Of a stretch of 64,000 bases of DNA, positions 22,201-30,383 are shown in pieces. The number at the start of each line of letters is the position of its first letter. The first letter of the stretch is position 1. Position numbers and translations under genes: made by a program. The DNA comes from Beroe ovata (taxonomy: Eukaryota > Ctenophora > Nuda > Beroida > Beroidae), in the NCBI GenBank assembly GCA_946803715.1, contig CAMPET010000014.1, positions 421,486-485,485 of the forward strand. The letters run 5' to 3'. The notes under the pieces are model-generated. The model was given only the letters and a program-made list of their open reading frames with translations, made no database searches and was not told where the DNA came from.

Positions 22201-23166
22201 TGATTTCAGCTGGAAGAAAGGGGTGGTAGCTGCTACAGCTGCAGCGACTGCAGCAGCTATTTGGGATGTATGATCACTCACTGCTTGCTGTTGCTCTGGA
22301 GCAACAACTCCAGGTTTATTACGTTGAATGGGCACAGTACCTCGTCTTGACTGAGTTGCTGTGCTTTGAAGAACGTTTCTTGCAGAGGCAGAGTCTTTGG
22401 TATCCAGCTTCTTGATTTCAACGTCTGCGCTGTTTTCGACAGCAATTTCATTCTTCTCGAATGAATCTAGGGATCCCTGTTGCAAACCTTTGCGAGGTAT
22501 GTTCAAAGCAGGAAGGGCAGGCGGATATTCAGACAAATCTGGTGTTATAGGTTCTTCTACACTCCTTCCTGGGTTACCATTGGAATCTTTGCTTTTCTCA
22601 CAAGCACTATGTGGCCGCAGCTTAGAATTTGGTGTGCTTGAATCAACAACAGCACTAGATTTCAGAGAAGAAACTGTACTAGACGACGTGTTTTTGCTGC
22701 TGTTCTCGTTATCTTTAACAGGGATGAGATCTACTTCATCCCTTTCCAATGATTTACCACCCAAAATAGAGTCTGAGATATCCTTACTGCTATCAGATGA
22801 AGACATCGACTTGCCTACATCAATAATGGAGACATACTCTGAGCTATCTGTGCTCGGCGCGATCAGGTGCTTTGACTCGTCTTCAGTGAAACTTGCCACC
22901 ATTGCAGACTTACTAGGGGAGACTGTACGGTGACCTCTGTTGAGTTTTGAATCTTCATCTGTGGACTGTCGATTGAGGAATGAAGCCAGATTCAAGCTGT
23001 TTTCAGCTAGTGTACTCCGACGGAGAACTTCATCCATTGAAATTTCTCTGACACTCTTACCCGGCAATCGCACCTGCTTTCCAAAACTCTTGTCTGACAG
23101 ATTTGATGACTGGCCACTAAGAAGAGAATCTACTGCCGCCGATGTTATTTTCAAAATGTCTGCCAT
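19204..23166 (-). CDS. TALPID3-like centriolar coiled-coil protein (probable)
   Basis: One continuous exon encodes 1320 residues from the ATG at 23166. An acceptor-like TTTCAG just upstream (near 23175) suggests a noncoding first exon, so I prefer this Met over one 18 codons earlier. The protein is mostly Ser/Pro/Glu-rich and disordered. It has an Ala-rich helix near residue 310 (AVAAAVAATTPFF), a dense charged coiled coil at about 470-645, a conserved-looking helix near 840 (MRWLEDEIISKMLAEEAG) and a PLSEGEWPL stretch near 1150. Length, coil position and the WLEDEI helix fit TALPID3/KIAA0586, a centriolar protein needed for ciliogenesis and Hedgehog signalling. This is recognition from memory without an alignment. 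TTC8, another cilium gene, lies 3.4 kb away. An intronless 4-kb coding exon is unusual beside its intron-rich neighbours. Confidence 0.5.
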   Translation of the reverse strand: MADILKITSAAVDSLLSGQSSNLSDKSFGKQVRLPGKSVREISMDEVLRRSTLAENSLNLASFLNRQSTDEDSKLNRGHRTVSPSKSAMVASFTEDESKHLIAPSTDSSEYVSIIDVGKSMSSSDSSKDISDSILGGKSLERDEVDLIPVKDNENSSKNTSSSTVSSLKSSAVVDSSTPNSKLRPHSACEKSKDSNGNPGRSVEEPITPDLSEYPPALPALNIPRKGLQQGSLDSFEKNEIAVENSADVEIKKLDTKDSASARNVLQSTATQSRRGTVPIQRNKPGVVAPEQQQAVSDHTSQIAAAVAAAVAATTPFFQLKSEIEEKLQKLSSDMLNVAKQDGVKIPNEDNVIADEQAKLCQEQATNDSLDITLIPDIDDRNVGVPTPVQPRVAPKPRSLRKPQDSSRDSQNFRKPKSARELRSQFIKSADSDSTIHTLSDNVLEGQCDEPKTKEYSNISEDILQLLKEAKEAKREIEEIRHAERIQAIKSSVYRDKTPADIYLERIQERENRVIKQRHIDEKDYRTPEYITHAKNTLAEIEEQRKQLEERNFLLDRTYCCEEKEPEDEEISNRIDQILNDIQKEIRSRDPKKMNIAEKQIRAPKRSKVKNKLEEKKIMYERIKAENQKNVVTANIGLLKKREKEIKSQHMPKTNRYQESPYKRPDLPKSYPLVPQQTSIIHEPSTEQLHSTPLPTKSQKSIQTSPIVVEQLTKPPVKTKPRPAVATRDVSVCNSPEIEPLMIDQYSSPLKVLTHEKSQNYSPQFLQSYNHIHKGEARNNMEDDGFIEVLDLPGPLEIQGMKGSLYQDRFPVKTSSVSKIQEPIEHCADVEEDKIVVMRWLEDEIISKMLAEEAGIPYEGFGPHNDDLGVNIASLDLNLSSDELQLLVADVIRSQVEERANKCSLTRQKNEANPDGIDGQSADERLQNSDIAGEQEYDDSFESSPSQDTRSSLSIVPTPSITDNPSMSATSSDESSNIPQNISPVMTPSLSPDPFASSIPVLPEGVPVPPTERLTKNPPLTASFFNDTIEQVPLDVSEEVVGDLYVETPDFTDAPRDFTLSDTTGVQDRITKRSLITPLNTATIVIDPANSLISQHPLGDTGDVSLISQHPLDETRVIEPHHESSGSDSAGLVEDSTSSYTCTDTTDLPISAGEVLPVKIPREIADLDCVVDRPLSEGEWPLSPTSIDLLQLVKDPDMRQLFEDRCTATVKFVPHAADIQVRREESISKNVITQPEASSQNQKIISLSPHEKLQRKNIPSPLPRPQSNEHTLELVTPLPETPAADPFNSPSPPPFLGLKLEDYAYSGESVTKSDASNDSF

Positions 23167-23999
23167 CTTTGTACCTGAAATGCGATCTAAGTAGGAGTTC
23201 GATTGAAAACGAATAATCAATACCTAACAAATATTATTGAATAGGTACTGGAAGGACCAGCCATGAGTGGCAGATTAATGAAACACGTTGCCTGATGTGA
23301 TAAATTAAACGAGTAAAATGACATAATTGACTTGGCATAACACTTCAAGCGATTGAAACACTCATATTTGAGTCAGTAACAACAGATTGTTTTAGTCCCC
23401 TTGTTTCTAGAGATTATCTATGATGGCCGAGTTATTTAAAACCACTACCTACACTAAATCTTGTTACAATAAATATGTAAACAAGTAGCTGATGCCGACA
23501 AAAATCTCTTTTCGTGAAAGGGCTGAGGCTCAATAGATGAATCAATATCTTATCCAAAGCTAGGTAACATAATCAACGACAAAATCAAAAAAACATGTAA
23601 TCCAATTTCTCACAATGAAAGAATTTTAAAAACACGAAATTATTAAAATTATCTGCCATTATACATACACAAACAAAACAGCAACTACAACTATCAATAA
23701 GTATAACTTGTCGATACCAAAGAACTTGGTAGAAACTGCTTAAATATTGTCTGATAGCATTTGGAACTTCTCATATCGGACAGAAACCAGTCTGATAATA
23801 TCGAGGAGTGAGGAACATATCACCCGATTTCAGGATGGTAATTCAATGATGATTTTGTTCATCTATGTGTGATATGTCAATGACTGAAGCGATCAATTAT
23901 CAAATTAAAGGTACAAATCCTCAAAGTGGAAAAATCTGACGGTTTAGTAAAATCCTAACTATGGAGATTTATCAAATCCTTAATAATAACTGAAAATAT
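23167..23999. other. Intergenic between TALPID3-like gene and sphingosine kinase
   Basis: This contains the promoter side of the TALPID3-like gene and the 3' side of the kinase, both on the minus strand. AT-rich; no exon or repeat is recognised. Confidence 0.5.
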
Positions 24000-25736
24000 C
24001 TAGTCCATCGCTGCAGGCAGGCAGAGGACTCGTGATAGGCCCTTGTAGATGCATGCATGAAGTGGTTCATACGGAACAAGCTCTCCATCTATAGTAACAT
24101 ATGCTCCTGGCTCAGAAATATCAGGTTCAAGACGGAAAGCTCTCACTTTCTCAAAGTGGATAGTACTTGAATCATTACTCTCAGGCTTGCAGTTCTGTGC
24201 CATTAAATTGAGAAAATCTTTTATGGTCGGTCCTCTGGAATGCATTAGATACACGAAACCGGAGTCCAATTGTAAATCCTGAGTTGCCTGATAACCAAGT
24301 GTCAAATGTGTAGATGAAAATGACATCACAGTGGCGAAATCTCCTTCAATGAGTGTCCAAGAATCAGGGATGTCATCACGGAGACCTATGCTTTCCACAC
24401 TCTCTGTTATCTTCTGTTGAGATTCTGTATCAATAACCGGTGGAGGATAACACTTCATACATTTGCATTCTTCGGCAGTCTCAGTGATTTGAGGAGTGTC
24501 TGTCAGTATCCGAGTTCTATTAGCATCCAGGACCTGCTGATCGAATTCCATGCTGTCTTCCATGTCGGTGTCATTGAGGGAAGTAAAATCAATGGACGGG
24601 TCTAGCGCATCACAATATTCCTCACCGTTATTCTCTGATGGTTTTTCGGAGTCAGACAATTGAGTTATTGCACAAGATTCCTTGGGAGTTTGCTGTTTGA
24701 CAGGTAAGGATTTTGGTGGCAGCTGCAACTGTTCTTTGACACTTTCTTCAGCAAGGGGAACAAACCAAAGCTTTCCACTTTTCATCGGATAATTCAACAT
24801 TTGCTTGATAGCCTGAACAGTGAATCTGGCTTCACCCATCCATCTCATCTTTTCGCTCTCGATGTCCATGGCACTTAGGAAGCCCCAGCAAATGGAGAGG
24901 AATGACCACATAATAGTATCTCCTTGCTCAACTTTCACTAGATCCATTGGTGTTGAACTTCCTCGAACTGCGATGAAAACTGCATCCATGAGTGTGACAG
25001 GAACTCCAGATTGGTGGAGTATGGCGGCACATAACCCGTTACCGGAACCGCCTGGTATGATAGCTAGTGGGAGTTTGATTGCCTCAGCAAAGTCATCACG
25101 TTTCATCAGCCCATTGATAACCTCGAATATGATCCCGTCACCGGATACTGTCAAAATACTGGAGTACTTGTAAAGGTCACACGCGTTCTTCACAAAATCA
25201 CTCGCATGTCCGCTATACTCTGTATACACCACTTCTGTTTGAATTCCTGCAAGATCAAGAACAGGCTTCACTGTATTGAACCAAATTTTCTTAGCGGCTC
25301 CTTTACCGCCTTTTGGATTAACAAAGGCGAGGTATGTCCTCTTTTTGGGCTTGGAGTTTGGATCATCTGGGTTCTCAGGTCCATGTAGAATTATAGAAAT
25401 AGCATGTTTCCACTGCATACATTGCTTGATGTTTCCAGAAACTGTGTGGTGCTGGAAAGCTGACAGAACCACCTGCTTCCTGCACCGCTGTACCTTACCA
25501 TTGAACCTGTTTTTGACCAGTGGAAAATGATGGATCACCAAGTACACAGAATCCTTGACACCACTGTGAACTTTGACACCGACAATGTCAGACAAGTGGA
25601 TGTGTTTGACACGGTGTGAATGAAGACCTTTGCCATCGGAAACGGTTATTCCAGCAGCGTTTAGCACTACGTGGGCGACTGTGTCGACATTGTTGAAGGT
25701 GTACACAAATTTATCCGCTAACGTAACATGAGGCAT
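24000..25736 (-). CDS. SPHK: Sphingosine kinase
   Basis: A single exon encodes 578 residues, between human SPHK1 (384) and SPHK2 (about 650). After a roughly 130-residue N-terminal region, the diacylglycerol-kinase-type catalytic domain starts with FVNPKGGKGAAKK at 138-150, continues with SGDGIIFEVINGL at 198-210 and PGGSGNGL at 228-235, and has the sphingosine-kinase block WGFLSAMDIESEKMRWMG at 284-301. A low-complexity insert (about 345-460) precedes the C-terminal part ending VPYEPLHACIYKGLSRVL. The enzyme makes sphingosine-1-phosphate from sphingosine with ATP. Two positions differ from the usual motif: the His of SGDGLMHEV is Phe, and PAGSGNA is PGGSGNG. Ceramide kinase was considered, but the WGF...DLESEK-type block favours SPHK. 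It has no introns, unlike many neighbours. Confidence 0.88.
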   Translation of the reverse strand: MPHVTLADKFVYTFNNVDTVAHVVLNAAGITVSDGKGLHSHRVKHIHLSDIVGVKVHSGVKDSVYLVIHHFPLVKNRFNGKVQRCRKQVVLSAFQHHTVSGNIKQCMQWKHAISIILHGPENPDDPNSKPKKRTYLAFVNPKGGKGAAKKIWFNTVKPVLDLAGIQTEVVYTEYSGHASDFVKNACDLYKYSSILTVSGDGIIFEVINGLMKRDDFAEAIKLPLAIIPGGSGNGLCAAILHQSGVPVTLMDAVFIAVRGSSTPMDLVKVEQGDTIMWSFLSICWGFLSAMDIESEKMRWMGEARFTVQAIKQMLNYPMKSGKLWFVPLAEESVKEQLQLPPKSLPVKQQTPKESCAITQLSDSEKPSENNGEEYCDALDPSIDFTSLNDTDMEDSMEFDQQVLDANRTRILTDTPQITETAEECKCMKCYPPPVIDTESQQKITESVESIGLRDDIPDSWTLIEGDFATVMSFSSTHLTLGYQATQDLQLDSGFVYLMHSRGPTIKDFLNLMAQNCKPESNDSSTIHFEKVRAFRLEPDISEPGAYVTIDGELVPYEPLHACIYKGLSRVLCLPAAMD

Positions 25737-26522
25737 TACTCTCTAGCAATAGGGAAAAGTCAAAAAATAGGAACTATTGATCATAGCTAGGTATCATGTA
25801 GGTATACACTATACATTAATGATGCCAGTATTATAGGTAGGACGTAGGTATAAGTTGCAGCAAGAATAAGTTAATCGCAAAAGTGTAGAATAGACAGTGC
25901 CCAACTTTTTCTCTTTCTGCCACGTATAACCTTTTGGATCAAACGGGGAGACGAAAATGATTTTATTAAATTGTCCGACAATAAGTGCCTTTAATTTGAT
26001 TCTACGGAATTCACTCTGATTATATGCTAATTTATTGAAGAAAAATGTAAACATTTAAACTTTTTGGAGCCTATCAACAAAAACACAATAACCCAATTAC
26101 CTACATAAAAGGAATAGGTACCTACATTTCCCCGTTTCCACAAATTGTGATCTATAGTAATGAGAACGATAAAGATTACAGATCGTAAATATAAACGAAT
26201 GCTTATTGCTTAGTACCCAAACGACACACAGTAACCATGCAGACGGATGGAATGATGCATTGTCAAGACTCGTAGATGTTGAGAACTATCAAATAATTAA
26301 TCGTGAAATTAGCTTGATAAGAGAATAAAACAAGATGAAGGAAACACAACAACGTAAATAAATATCATAATCGGATTTAATACACAGGCTATTTACACTA
26401 AATTATGCAAAATAGATAGATTCGTGATTCTGATCACTGGGAGAAAAACATTGAGCAAACCCTTACTTCTGGAAAGTTTCTGATCATAAACATCTGAATT
26501 CTGAGCAAACAACCGATATTTC
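25737..26522. other. Intergenic, sphingosine kinase 5' flank and TTC8 3' flank
   Basis: AT-rich sequence. Small open frames at 25809-26054 and 26393-26578 show no family features and are not called. Confidence 0.5.
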
Positions 26523-28494
26523 CTAAAGAAGTGTAAAATACTGCCGCAGCTGTGCAAGCAGGTTTTTGGAATCGACATGCTCAGGGAAAGCCTCCAAAGA
26601 CTTCCGAACTTCTTTGAAACTTGTGTTAAGATCCCCTTGACCCTCTGATAATATTGCTAGGTTGTAATGTGCCTCATACAGCTCTTGATTGATAGTAATT
26701 GCGGACAGAAAGTATGCTCTTGCTTGCTCCACTTTCCCTTTACGCATTTCAAGAATGGCCAAATTGTTATATGCCTCAGCATGGTTGTTATCCGATATCA
26801 GAGCCAACTGGAAAGCTTGGTAAGCCAGGTTCAAGTCCCCTATTCCCACTGCTACATGGCCCACATTGTACCAAACATCAGCAATGCTTTCTTTGTTTGC
26901 AAGATCTATTGCCCGCTCAAAGCACGTCAGTGACATGTCATACTGTTGTGCATAGAAACAGCACAAACCTATGTTATTGTACAGCTCAGTATTTGCTACA
27001 CCCATCTGTAGAAGCCGACGAAATGAACGGAGCGCTATCTCAGGCATGTCTGAGTAGAAGTTGTGAGTTCCAATGCATGCTATGGATTCCACATTTGAAG
27101 CATCATACTGGAACACCTTTTTATAGAACTTAACAGACGCTTCAAGGTCTCCTAGTCCCTCGTGAACTCGAGCACACCCAATAATCAAGGAAACCTCCCC
27201 CGGAAACACATCAATACCCTTCTCAAACAACTCCAATGCTGCAAGCGGCTGATCAAGTTTAACAAACACTTTGGCTAAGTAAAGGTAGTTATCAATAGTA
27301 GGTTGCTGTTTCAGAGCAGATTGAAACTGCTTTTCTGCATCCCTGTACAATCCAAGTCTGTAGTAACATTTGCCCAGTTGCTGTTTCCACCACCAATCCT
27401 CATACTTTGATGCCTGAAAATGATAAATTTGTTATCATCAAGTCTGATTCTATAATCAGATATTGATATTAACACCTAAGTTAATCAGACAATCTACCTG
27501 AGTTGCTAAGGCAGCGAGTTCTAATGAATTTCTTATGTCATTCTCATGATAGAATAGGTAGTCAAACAGGACTTTGTTGAGCCCTGGTCTATCAGCATAT
27601 TTGGCAAGGTTTAATTGTGCAGGATTGATGAAGGGTCCATCTGGCTCTGACAACATAGAAGCTGTTCCAAGACGAACAAACCTCCCTGAGGCACTGAATG
27701 AGCATTATGATTAAGATAAGAAATCTCATATTTACTAACTCATATTTTTACTTATTTTGAGGTATTAACTGATGTCAGGTATCATCTAACTATTATAGAA
27801 TCATTCACTATTATAGAATCATTCACTGCAAGATTAATGTCACACAGACCCACAAGCATACACACACATGGTACACCCTGCTGTACAACAGCCAAGGAAA
27901 CACACATCATACACAGGCTGATCTAAGCTTAAGATTCAGTACTTGGTCATGATCTCATGAAAATTCTTCACCTTGTAACAGGTCTTGCTGTGTGTGCTGT
28001 TCTGGGAGTCTTAATTGCTTGTTCCATTGTCCCAGGTCTCCCAGACTGAGTACCAGGTCTAACAAACCCACTCACAGGCCGACCAGACTGTGACATGGGT
28101 CTGATACCTTGTGAAGTAGAGCTGCCTTGAGCTGCTGTTCCAGGCTTTTTGAAGGATGTTCCTGGCCTAGCAACCTATCATAGCAAGAATTATCAGTTAA
28201 GGTCATAATGAGTATTGTGTGAACAACAAATGACATTTTGAACCTTCATTATCTACATACCTGTGCTATACTATTATCATCCATTAACATTTCAGCAATT
28301 CCGTCATTGTCTGCTTCTACTTCATCAACATAGACCTGCTCAGTTAAGGCCTTTGCTTTCATAAACCAAGCACATTGATCATAGGGATTTTTCTCCAGCA
28401 TCTGTGTGCATATCTGAACACATTCATCAAACTTCCTTCTCCTCAAGTAGCTTCTTGCTAGAAATAGGGGGTCCATCTGTCTCTCAACATTCAT
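26523..28494 (-). CDS. TTC8: BBSome subunit BBS8 (tetratricopeptide repeat protein 8)
   Basis: Four exons (28261-28494, 27972-28174, 27498-27693, 26523-27413) join in frame to 507 residues, matching the roughly 505-540 of TTC8. The N-terminus (MDPLFLARSYLRRRKFDEC, CTQMLEKNPYDQ), the Arg/Pro/Gly-rich linker (SGRPVSGFVRPGTQSGRP, AIKTPRTAHTARPVT), SGRFVRLGTASM and the TPR array (DWWWKQQLGKCYYRLG, YSDMPEIALRSFRRLLQMG, NIGLCCFYAQQYDM, AEAYNNLAILEMRKG) follow the family order. BBS8 is part of the BBSome, which moves membrane proteins in and out of cilia. It shows that the organism has cilia. DHODH lies upstream in the opposite orientation across a 1.9-kb repeat-rich gap. Confidence 0.97.
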
Positions 28495-28789
28495 CAGAAA
28501 ACCTTGCTAGCACCTGAATAATTTGGCAGAAGCCACAAAGCTGAATATTTAGCAGAGTGTTGAACATGTATAGAAGCATGAAGTATACTAGCATTTAGCA
28601 AGTTCAAGGCGATCAAATCAAACCCATGTATTTATCAGCAGAATATAAACCCCATAGCAGTTATGCTTCTCTTTAAAATGGAATTTATTGGTGCAAAGAG
28701 GATAAATAATTTTTCTAATCTATCATCAAAGAATTACATTTACCAATTTTACTACATAAGTAAATAAGTAAATAATTGATAAGAAATTT
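28495..28789. other. TTC8 upstream flank
   Basis: AT-rich promoter-side sequence of TTC8 leading into a repeat island. No other feature is seen. Confidence 0.4.
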
Positions 28790-28990
28790 TCGAGAATTTC
28801 GTTTTGCGCGCGGAGCATTCTTATTCTCAGACAGCTGGCTTCGCGGCTTGCATAATGCATCAGCGGTTAAGCTTGTAGGATTTTACCCTACCCTCGGTGC
28901 GCGCGATAAAATCCCACCAGCAAGGGTAGGGTGAAATCCTACAACGGTTAAGCATTGCATAGGCAGAGTAGCATACAATTACACATGTAA
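28790..28990 (+). repeat. GC-rich dispersed element, copy R2 (interrupted)
   Basis: It shows the family order TTTCGAGAATTTCG, GCGCGCG, TATTCTCAGACAG, GGCTTCGCGGCTTG, GCATCAGCGGTTAAGC, then resumes after a 72-bp insertion with a second CGGTTAAGC and CATTGCATAGGCAG. The interruption is the element at 28873-28944. Copy R1 at 1297 has the same join without the insertion. Confidence 0.75.
28873..28944. mobile_element. 72-bp foldback element (MITE-like) with 9-bp target duplication
   Basis: The 22-bp terminal inverted repeats at 28873-28894 and 28923-28944 differ at one position; they start TTGTAGGATTTTACCC. The nine bases CGGTTAAGC occur immediately on both sides (28864-28872 and 28945-28953), which is the mark of transposition. 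The core is GGTGCGCGCGATAAAAT. Longer or decayed relatives lie at 48341-48519, 49132-49200 and around 10921. A 9-bp duplication fits Mutator-like elements better than hAT (8 bp), but no transposase is present to confirm that. Confidence 0.85.
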
Positions 28991-29040
28991 TTGCCTGGCG
29001 GTGCACATGCTTGGCCCAGTTAACGCGAACGGCGAGCACC

Positions 29041-29198
29041 AGCTGTCTTTGTCAGATTTTATCTGACCTCAGTTTCTCGCGCGCGGCGCGCGCGCCTTCA
29101 TCGCCTTCATCGCCTTCATCGCCTTCATCATGTTTCGGCCTTCGATGAAGGCGCGCTCGCGCGAGAAACAGGTCAGGTAACATCTGACAAAGCTGTCT
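29041..29198. repeat. Foldback repeat with ATCTGAC words and GCCTTCATC tandem units
   Basis: The left arm reads TTTGTCAGATTTTATCTGACC then TTTCTCGCGCGCG; the right arm carries the reverse complement order CGCGCGAGAAA, GGTCAG, ATCTGACAAA. Between them GCCTTCATC is repeated four times. The words GTCAGAT...ATCTGAC recur at 29665-29690 and near 48220, and the TTTCTCGCGCGCGCG end recurs at 42079. Confidence 0.65.
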
Positions 29199-29262
29199 GA
29201 GAATAATTGAATAATTTGTGGCGCGCGCGACAGCGATGGAATTCTCGACAGGCCGGCTGCGG
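29199..29262 (-). repeat. Partial GC-rich element (R family), minus orientation
   Basis: Reading the minus strand gives TCGAGAATTCCATCGC, GCGCGCGC, then ATTATTCTCAGAC, the left half of the R family, abutting the foldback repeat. Confidence 0.6.
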
Positions 29263-29987
29263 CGCTCAGCTATCATTGTGCATCGACAACCAAACATGCA
29301 TCAGAAATTATTACAAACTAACAAAACTCTGTTCCTGCGCTCGCGTCGCGCTGCGCGGCGCAAGTGCGTGACTTAAATACTCCGCGCTGCGCGCGTCTCG
29401 ATCGCGTTTCCTTTTTCCAACTCCTCAGTCCTCAGATCATGATCACTGAGTGAATAAATGGCGTGTGGTACCTTAGCTGCATCCTACCCGACGCCGCTAA
29501 GCCGCCGGCCGCACCTGATCATAATAAGTCGAGGGCGAAGTGCAGTCAGTATAAGTACAATCGAACAAAATCTAAATCGCCAAGTCACTGCATTTCTTTG
29601 CTCGGTCATGACGCTAAATTGGGTCTGATCATTGTTGTTGAATTGAACAAACAGAGAGAGAAAATGAGGTCAGATAATATCTGACAAGGTTTGTGCATAC
29701 AATCCTTTCATGATTACATAATTTGATCGCTAGATACATTTCTTTGCATGCTACATAGTGCATTATTTGTGAATGTCACTGTATCAGTAATCAACAAGGA
29801 CATTTGTCATGCCACTGGATTTCCTGGATAGATAACATTAAAAAACCAGACTAATGAATATGTATATTCCGATTGAATTGAATCGAATTATATTTTCACA
29901 GCACAATATCAATGATCATGAAATATGTTTTGTTTTATAAAGAGGGCTTCTTTGTTGTGCTGAGGTACTGGAAGAAAACTTAGTCAA
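29263..29987. other. Intergenic, GC-rich then AT-rich
   Basis: A GC-rich patch (GCGCTCGCGTCGCGCTGCGC near 29337) resembles the repeat islands but shows no clear borders. The rest is plain AT-rich sequence. An open frame at 29463-29684 has no family features. Confidence 0.4.
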
Positions 29988-30112
29988 TCTTTTAAACAGT
30001 TATAAGGAAAAGGCTGAAGGAAGGATGCGAAATTGTGAGCAGTTTTCACTGTAAAGTATATCTTTTTCTTCCAACCCCTTTTCCTTACATATGTACACAT
30101 ACTTATAAAGGG
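29988..30112. repeat. Inverted-repeat element related to that at 16505
   Basis: The left arm GTTATAAGGAAAAGG and right arm CCTTTTCCTTACATATGTAC... surround GTGAGCAGTTTTCACTGTAA, which matches the core GTAAGCAGTTTCCACTGTAA of the element at 16505-16644. The right end keeps ATGTACACATAC. This supports a small dispersed family. Confidence 0.6.
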
Positions 30113-30383
30113 TGATATTAAGATGATCCAAGATGAGAATTTTCTTTTTCACTAGCAGATCATTGGGATACCCAATGATTCAAAATTTCCCAGTTTGCTG
30201 GCTACATCAAGGCTCCTGTCTAACTCAATGATACTGCATCAATTTAGATAAATAACATAATCTGTAGCATAACATAATTTAGATACATTGATACAGATGA
30301 ATGATCCAATTTGACATCACAAACTGCAATCAATAGTTTGTTTTTGTGAAATTTATGTTCCATTCAGATAGGGAAATCAGCTC

